From positions 1-38,999 of the IMG/VR virus record IMGVR_UViG_3300046005_001098: 38,999 nt of DNA. One strand, given 5' to 3'. Position 1 is the first letter of the stretch; each line of letters begins with the position of its first letter. The notes beneath the pieces are model-generated. The model was given only the letters and a program-made list of their open reading frames with translations. It was not told the origin of the DNA and did no database searches. Positions 35,607 through 38,999 of this stretch are shown here, piece by piece. Position numbers and translations under genes: made by a program. Source of the stretch: a virus.

Positions 35607-36470
35607 ATGCAAAAGCTACGCGTCCTTGATCTATTCAGCGGTATAGGCGGGTTCTCGCTTGGACTTGAACGAACTGGAGGGTTCGAAACTGTCGCATTCT
35701 GCGAGATTGAACCGTTTCCCCGCCGTGTATTGGCGAAACATTGGCCGGAGGTGCATTGCTATGAAGATGTCAGAACACTCACAGCAGACGTTTTGGAACG
35801 AGACGGAATTGCCGTTGATGTCATCACTGGAGGGTTCCCGTGCCAAGACCTCAGCACTGCTGGAAAGCAGCGCGGAATGGGCGAAGGGACGCGGTCAGGT
35901 CTCTGGTCTGAAATCGTCCGTCTGGTTGGCGAGTTACGACCACAATTCGTCATCGTGGAGAACGTCGCAGCATTGCTTGCTGGCCCAAGCGAACGGCGAG
36001 GCGGATGGTTTGGCAGAGTTCTCGGAGACTTGGCCGAATGCGGGTATGATGCAGAATGGCAAAACATACCAGCTGCGGCCCTGGGCGCTCCTCACCTTAG
36101 AGAACGGGCGTGGATTATTGCATACCCCACGCAAGAACGACAGCCAGAAACGGGGAAATTTCAATGCGGAAGAATTGCGAAATGGCTTCCCTGCGGCGGT
36201 GAAACGTTTGTTTCTTCCTACAATCGGGAAGTCGGAGCCGAAGGGTGCGAGCCGCAAGAGGTATCTGGGTTCGGATCATTTTCGTGGTGCCAAAATGTCG
36301 GAAGGGTTGAGGACTTGCGAGGACGATCCGACATACCTACACCCCTCTTTCGCGGAAGCCGTGATGGGGTTCCCGATTGGGTGGACAGAGTTGGGGCCTG
36401 TGGAAACGCCGTAATTCCGCAAATACCTGAATTGATTGGCCACGCCATTCTTAAGTCATTAGGGCGATAA
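35607..36470 (+). CDS. DNA cytosine-C5 methyltransferase (Dcm family), 287 aa
   Basis: ATG 35607 has GGAG 5 bases upstream; GTG 35604 is an alternative. All main motifs are present: I FSGIGGFSLGLE (10-21), IV GFPCQDLS with catalytic Cys79, VI ENV (118-120), VIII RERAWIIA (165-172), and IX/X GNAVIPQIPELIGHAI near the C-terminus. The target recognition part (about 175-255) is short. It likely protects phage DNA. A second 217-codon frame lies wholly inside it (35761-36414). No promoter is clear; read-through from the repressor is blocked by the terminator. Confidence 0.92.
   Translation: MQKLRVLDLFSGIGGFSLGLERTGGFETVAFCEIEPFPRRVLAKHWPEVHCYEDVRTLTADVLERDGIAVDVITGGFPCQDLSTAGKQRGMGEGTRSGLWSEIVRLVGELRPQFVIVENVAALLAGPSERRGGWFGRVLGDLAECGYDAEWQNIPAAALGAPHLRERAWIIAYPTQERQPETGKFQCGRIAKWLPCGGETFVSSYNREVGAEGCEPQEVSGFGSFSWCQNVGRVEDLRGRSDIPTPLFRGSRDGVPDWVDRVGACGNAVIPQIPELIGHAILKSLGR
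35761..36414 (+). CDS. Nested +1-frame protein inside C5 methyltransferase gene, 217 aa
   Basis: The frame is +1 to the methyltransferase and open for about 250 codons; ATG 35761 is chosen because GGAGG lies 9 bases upstream. The product looks genuine: SEHSQQTFWNETELPLMSSL at the start, ETWPNAGMMQNGKTYQLRPW (about 89-108), a TP-rich middle, and LHPSFAEAVMGFPIGWTEL near the C-terminus. From memory, phage proteins found beside C5 methyltransferases share the ETWPxxGMM and HPxFxExxMGFPxGWT motifs. Its role may be DNA recognition or control of the methyltransferase. Dual coding needs proof. Confidence 0.6.
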   Translation: MKMSEHSQQTFWNETELPLMSSLEGSRAKTSALLESSAEWAKGRGQVSGLKSSVWLASYDHNSSSWRTSQHCLLAQANGEADGLAEFSETWPNAGMMQNGKTYQLRPWALLTLENGRGLLHTPRKNDSQKRGNFNAEELRNGFPAAVKRLFLPTIGKSEPKGASRKRYLGSDHFRGAKMSEGLRTCEDDPTYLHPSFAEAVMGFPIGWTELGPVETP

Positions 36471-36548
36471 CGCTCAATCCGCCAGGCGTCGGTCACGCGC
36501 AACATGAAAGGTCAAGGCATAGGGCGATTTTGGTTGCCCCAGACAGAC

Positions 36549-36597
36549 AGCCCCCGCCCGCTAACAAATGCGCTACATTCGTCAAAGGCGGGGGCAA
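36549..36597. terminator. Hairpin between converging methyltransferase and HNH genes
   Basis: GCCCCCGCC (about 36550) pairs with GGCGGGGGC (about 36587-36595) across a long loop. It lies between the rightward methyltransferase end and the leftward HNH end. T runs are short on both sides, so its strength is uncertain. Confidence 0.5.
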
Positions 36598-36956
36598 ATC
36601 ATCGCGGCAACGCGGGCCAGCAACTCTGCATCAGAGCCGTGCAGGGCGTTAAACGCGCGTCGGCTGTAGTGATACGCTCCAGCCCCATATTCGCGGCGAT
36701 GGTGCTGCGGGCATAGCGGGATCACTCGCATATCAGATCGAGGGTAAGGCAGGTGATGCACCTCTACTATCCACGCACCGCAAACCAAGCACGGCAATTC
36801 AGCTACACGCGCCATGTGCGCTTTGCCTTCTTCGCGATCCGGTGATGCGAGATATTCTTTGCGCTTGGCTGATTGCTTTGGCAGGCGTTTGCGCGGCTTC
36901 TTCGGTGGCTTGGGTTGCTTTTGTCCGAGTGGGCCGCGCTTTGCTAAGTCAGTCAC
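36582..36956 (-). CDS. HNH nuclease-like (DUF968 type) protein, 124 aa
   Basis: The start is GTG 36956, overlapping the previous gene by 8 bases. The N-terminus is very basic (KQPKPPKKPRKRLPKQSAKR). The nuclease part holds CLVCGAWIVEVHHLPYPRSD, then VIPLCPQHHRREYGAG and a final helix. These are the metal and catalytic residues of the DUF968/HNH family found in phage recombination blocks. It is the last gene of the leftward early operon. Confidence 0.75.
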   Translation of the reverse strand: MTDLAKRGPLGQKQPKPPKKPRKRLPKQSAKRKEYLASPDREEGKAHMARVAELPCLVCGAWIVEVHHLPYPRSDMRVIPLCPQHHRREYGAGAYHYSRRAFNALHGSDAELLARVAAMICPRL

Positions 36957-37194
36957 GAATTTTGGCGACTGATTTGTTATATTGCGCCATTGCGTCGCCG
37001 AGAACGTCCTTAGCAATGTCGGCCCAAAAAATACCGCCCGCCTGTTCGTCAAGCCTGATCAGCGCGCCTTCACCAGTTTCATGGTTTGCCACTGCAATTG
37101 CAAAAAGCTGGAATTTTCCGTTTTTGCCAAAACCCGTATAGTCTACGGCGTTCATCGCTTCTTTGCGCGCCTTCTTTTCCCATTTGTATTCCAT
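36949..37194 (-). CDS. Small hypothetical protein, 81 aa
   Basis: ATG 37194 has AAGGAAG upstream. An N-terminal basic helix (EYKWEKKARKEAMNAVDY) is followed by strands (KFQLFAIAVANHETGEGALI). No family recognised. It lies between the DUF1367-like gene and the HNH gene in the recombination operon. Confidence 0.6.
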   Translation of the reverse strand: MEYKWEKKARKEAMNAVDYTGFGKNGKFQLFAIAVANHETGEGALIRLDEQAGGIFWADIAKDVLGDAMAQYNKSVAKIRD

Positions 37195-37211
37195 GTCGCT
37201 TCCTTTCATTG

Positions 37212-37619
37212 TTATGTGAAGTCCAGAACATCATAGCCCACTGCTTCCGATAGCTCGGCCATAGCCTTGTCGAAATACGTGCGAAACTCCGGCTGCGTCA
37301 TTGCGCCAAACGCGGTGCTGTGCGGCATCATCCCCGTGACATTGCCGCGCAGGTCATAGATCGGCTCCACAAGCCCCATCCGAACCTTTAGCGCCGTGTG
37401 TAGCGCCTCACGCGATTGCCAGCGTCCTGTAGCCTCTACAGCGCGCGTTAGGGCCTGCCAGTATAGGCGGTGATGCGGAAGGCTACGCTTGTTACGCGGC
37501 TTTAAGTCAAACTCTGTGCCGTTTGGATATGCCGCCAATTCTTCGGCGTCGAAAGCGGTGACTGGCAAGAGTTTACCACCCGCCAGCTTGACCATAGGTG
37601 TAGGCGCTTTGTCTTTCAA
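37212..37619 (-). CDS. DUF1367-like phage protein, 135 aa
   Basis: Central phrases RNKRSLPHHRLYWQALTRAV, TGRWQSREALHTALKVRMG and a C-terminal YFDKAMAELSEAVGYDVLDF follow the DUF1367 pattern of phage nin-region proteins, which lie near recombination genes in lambdoid phages. Its biochemical role is unknown. ATG 37619 overlaps the Lar-like stop by ATGA. Confidence 0.65.
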   Translation of the reverse strand: MKDKAPTPMVKLAGGKLLPVTAFDAEELAAYPNGTEFDLKPRNKRSLPHHRLYWQALTRAVEATGRWQSREALHTALKVRMGLVEPIYDLRGNVTGMMPHSTAFGAMTQPEFRTYFDKAMAELSEAVGYDVLDFT

Positions 37620-37942
37620 TTTGCGCCTTTCTCAATCTCGGCCAGCACGGCGCGGGCGGTGTCAGCAGAACCGAGAATAATCCCCAATTCACTCTCGGTA
37701 TTCTCGGCAAAGCGCAGCAACCCACGCAACGCCTCCACCGCCTTCGCCAGCTTGCGCTCGGCGGCGTCGTGCAGGTCGGCGCGGGTGTTCCATGCGGTGA
37801 TGGCTTCGGCGTCTGTGGTATATTCCTTTGAAACTAGCACAACGCACTTTCCCATGCAGGCAACCCATGCTGTGCGGGCAATGGAAGCGCGCCAAATTTC
37901 TGACGCACCGCCACAAAACGGGCAGGGTTTCAGCGCGGTCAT
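37616..37942 (-). CDS. Lar-like restriction alleviation protein, 108 aa
   Basis: Residues 1-53 match the Lar family: LKPCPFCGG (two Cys), a CMGKC pair, and TTDAEAITAWNTRAD. Lar proteins of lambdoid prophages reduce host type I restriction. The C-terminal half (KAVEALRGLLRFAENTESEL, ARAVLAEIEKG) is not part of Lar and repeats the tail of the protein at 33785-34198. It works in the same defence direction as the two methyltransferases. Confidence 0.78.
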   Translation of the reverse strand: MTALKPCPFCGGASEIWRASIARTAWVACMGKCVVLVSKEYTTDAEAITAWNTRADLHDAAERKLAKAVEALRGLLRFAENTESELGIILGSADTARAVLAEIEKGAN

Positions 37943-38400
37943 GATTTGGCTCCTTTAATGGCGGCGAGGATTTGAAACTCTGCGTCATAAGCAACGCTGT
38001 CAGGGTGGTCCTTGAAACCTACGTTTCGGCAGATAACAGCCGCCTCACGCATCCCCTGTTCCCGTGCTTCTGCCCGCACAGCGTCAAGCGCGGCGGATTG
38101 GTCGGCGGTGGCGAGGGCGCTGATGGCGGCGGCAATGGTCGCATGGTGCATATCCATGCCAACAAGCCCAGCCGATACAGGCTCAAGGCTGCGACCATCG
38201 CCGTTGCTGGTGTATGCCGTAGACCGCACCAACTCAGCTGCTCGCTCATACGCCGCAGCGGTTTCGGCGCGGGATTGGGCCAAGGCGGCTTCTGCCCGCT
38301 CAAGACGCTCCACCGCCGCATCCCTGATGTTGCACCCAACGTCAAAGTCACCATCGACAGATACCGTCGCGCGCAGCAACTGCTTCACAAGATCATCCAT
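37939..38400 (-). CDS. Coiled-coil phage protein, 153 aa
   Basis: ATG 38400 is used; a TTG lies directly before it. The first half is a long helix (RDAAVERLERAEAALAQSRA ETAAAYERAAELV), the second half has ADQSAALDAVRAEAREQGMR and ends AEFQILAAIKGAKS. Proteins of this kind are common in phage early regions and have no assigned role. It is coupled to the Lar-like gene by overlap. Confidence 0.62.
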   Translation of the reverse strand: MDDLVKQLLRATVSVDGDFDVGCNIRDAAVERLERAEAALAQSRAETAAAYERAAELVRSTAYTSNGDGRSLEPVSAGLVGMDMHHATIAAAISALATADQSAALDAVRAEAREQGMREAAVICRNVGFKDHPDSVAYDAEFQILAAIKGAKS

Positions 38401-38582
38401 CAATTCGCTCCCATGATTTTGAAGTGCCGGTCAAACACGCGCTGGGCGGTCAGCTTTGCGCCTTCATCGCCGCCCAGCACTTGCGCTGCCGTGTCAACTA
38501 GCAGCGCCTCATCCTGCCAGCCCTGCGCGGTCAGGTTGCGCATGGTATTCAGCGCGCGGGTTTCGTTGTGATTGCGGGTCAA
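38400..38582 (-). CDS. Small helical protein after SSB, 60 aa
   Basis: The start is TTG 38582, which overlaps the ssb stop (TTTTGA), and the stop overlaps the next ATG. Helical throughout: NHNETRALNTMRNLTAQGWQ and VLGGDEGAKLTAQRVFDRHF. No family is known. Its continuous coupling supports translation despite the rare start codon. Confidence 0.6.
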   Translation of the reverse strand: MTRNHNETRALNTMRNLTAQGWQDEALLVDTAAQVLGGDEGAKLTAQRVFDRHFKIMGAN

Positions 38583-38974
38583 AATGGCAAGTCCCCGTCA
38601 TCATCGAACCCACCGCCTGATCCGCTCTGACTGCCGCGCGGTTCGTCGTCCTGCCGCTGCCCATCGGTCTTGCCGCCGCCTTGGAATGACAGATCATTGA
38701 CCGTAATGCCAAGATACGCCTTGCCATCGTGCGCGCGCGCCGTGGGCCTGCCGCTGAGTGTCAACTTGCTTCCCTTGGCAATATGGTTTTGCAGCGACGT
38801 GGCGCGCTTGCCCCAGATTGAGCAATCATACCACGTTGCATCGCGCTTGTTGCCTTGCGCGTCTTTACCGTTGTCCACTGCCAGCGAGAAATTCAGCACG
38901 GCCTCGCCGCCTTGGGTGTTTCGCAGAACGGCATCCTTGCCGACTGTGCCTGCGATTGTCAGAATTTGCATCAT
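38579..38974 (-). CDS. ssb: Single-stranded DNA-binding protein, 131 aa
   Basis: Binds and protects single-stranded phage DNA during replication and recombination. The OB fold covers residues 1-105: MQILTIAGTVGKDAVLRNTQ, WYDCSIWGKRATSLQNHIAK and GRPTARAHDGKAYLGITVND. The tail is Gly-rich and ends in DDDGDLPF, the acidic tip that binds host replication proteins. The start is ATG 38974 or the next ATG, 38971, which has the better spacing to AAGG. It belongs to the operon that begins at 2152 across the join. Confidence 0.95.
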   Translation of the reverse strand: MMQILTIAGTVGKDAVLRNTQGGEAVLNFSLAVDNGKDAQGNKRDATWYDCSIWGKRATSLQNHIAKGSKLTLSGRPTARAHDGKAYLGITVNDLSFQGGGKTDGQRQDDEPRGSQSGSGGGFDDDGDLPF

Positions 38975-38999
38975 TCCACCTTTTTGATTTTCAAGTTCA
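38873..38999. repeat. Right copy of 127-bp terminal overlap
   Basis: Identical to positions 1-127. Removing one copy gives the circular length of 38,872 bp. The overlap covers the start of ssb and its upstream region. Confidence 0.9.

Noticed and set aside
36549-36597. Attachment site or CRISPR-like repeat
   Set aside because: It is a single inverted repeat between converging genes, best read as a terminator. No integrase, tRNA or spaced direct repeats accompany it.

Overview
The window is a complete tailed-phage genome, read as a siphovirus with an HK97-type head that infects an alphaproteobacterium, most likely a member of the Rhodobacterales. The host guess rests on the high GC content, a GapR/DUF2312 gene, small proteins of a kind common in Rhodobacteraceae phages, and a tail module that resembles gene transfer agents. 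The first 127 bases are repeated exactly as the last 127 bases, so the molecule was assembled as a circle of 38,872 bp (or is circularly permuted). The ssb gene lies across this join.

Layout. (1) A leftward early operon starts at about 2180 and runs through position 1 into the right end, down to 36582. It encodes GapR-like, a 46-aa protein, a Rad52-like annealing protein, a coiled-coil protein, a zinc ribbon, SSB, two small proteins, a Lar-like protein, a DUF1367-like protein, a small protein and an HNH nuclease. This is a recombination and DNA-handling block. (2) A rightward early/middle region (2233-11417) begins at a divergent switch with an XRE-type regulator. It holds a PD-(D/E)XK nuclease, a stand-alone DnaA domain IV protein, a DUF1376 replication initiator with candidate origin repeats inside the gene, a putative helicase loader, a run of small HTH proteins, an SNF2-like ATPase, a DNA methyltransferase and an orphan primase-type zinc ribbon. 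(3) A moron-like cassette (11431-11719) has its own promoter and terminator around a small exported protein. (4) The rightward late region (11751-31523) encodes TerS, TerL, portal, Mu F-like minor head protein, protease, capsid, connectors, two paralogous tail tube proteins, a frameshifted tail chaperone pair, tape measure, tail tip and fibre proteins, then lysis genes (GH19 endolysin, holin-like proteins, overlapping Rz/Rz1-type spanins). Three copies of a promoter-like palindrome GTTATGrTATAACAT precede the portal, protease and fibre genes. (5) A leftward operon of small accessory proteins (35216 down to 31557) converges with the late region at a 12-bp hairpin. (6) A second divergent switch near 35220-35320 faces a small repressor-like gene, followed by a strong terminator and a Dcm-type C5 methyltransferase.

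Replication appears to depend on the host: no DNA polymerase, complete primase, replicative helicase or integrase was recognised. The phage instead carries initiator and loader-type genes plus SSB and recombination proteins. Two DNA methyltransferases and a Lar-like protein suggest protection against host restriction.

The most unusual feature is a 217-codon reading frame nested entirely inside the Dcm-type methyltransferase gene in the +1 frame, with its own ribosome-binding site. Its sequence looks like a real protein and not like a shadow frame. Other points worth a second look are the tandem tail tube duplication, a G-run -1 frameshift signal, the initiator-embedded origin repeats, an antisense HNH-AP2 endonuclease with a terminator hairpin inside the tail operon, and a leaderless repressor promoter.
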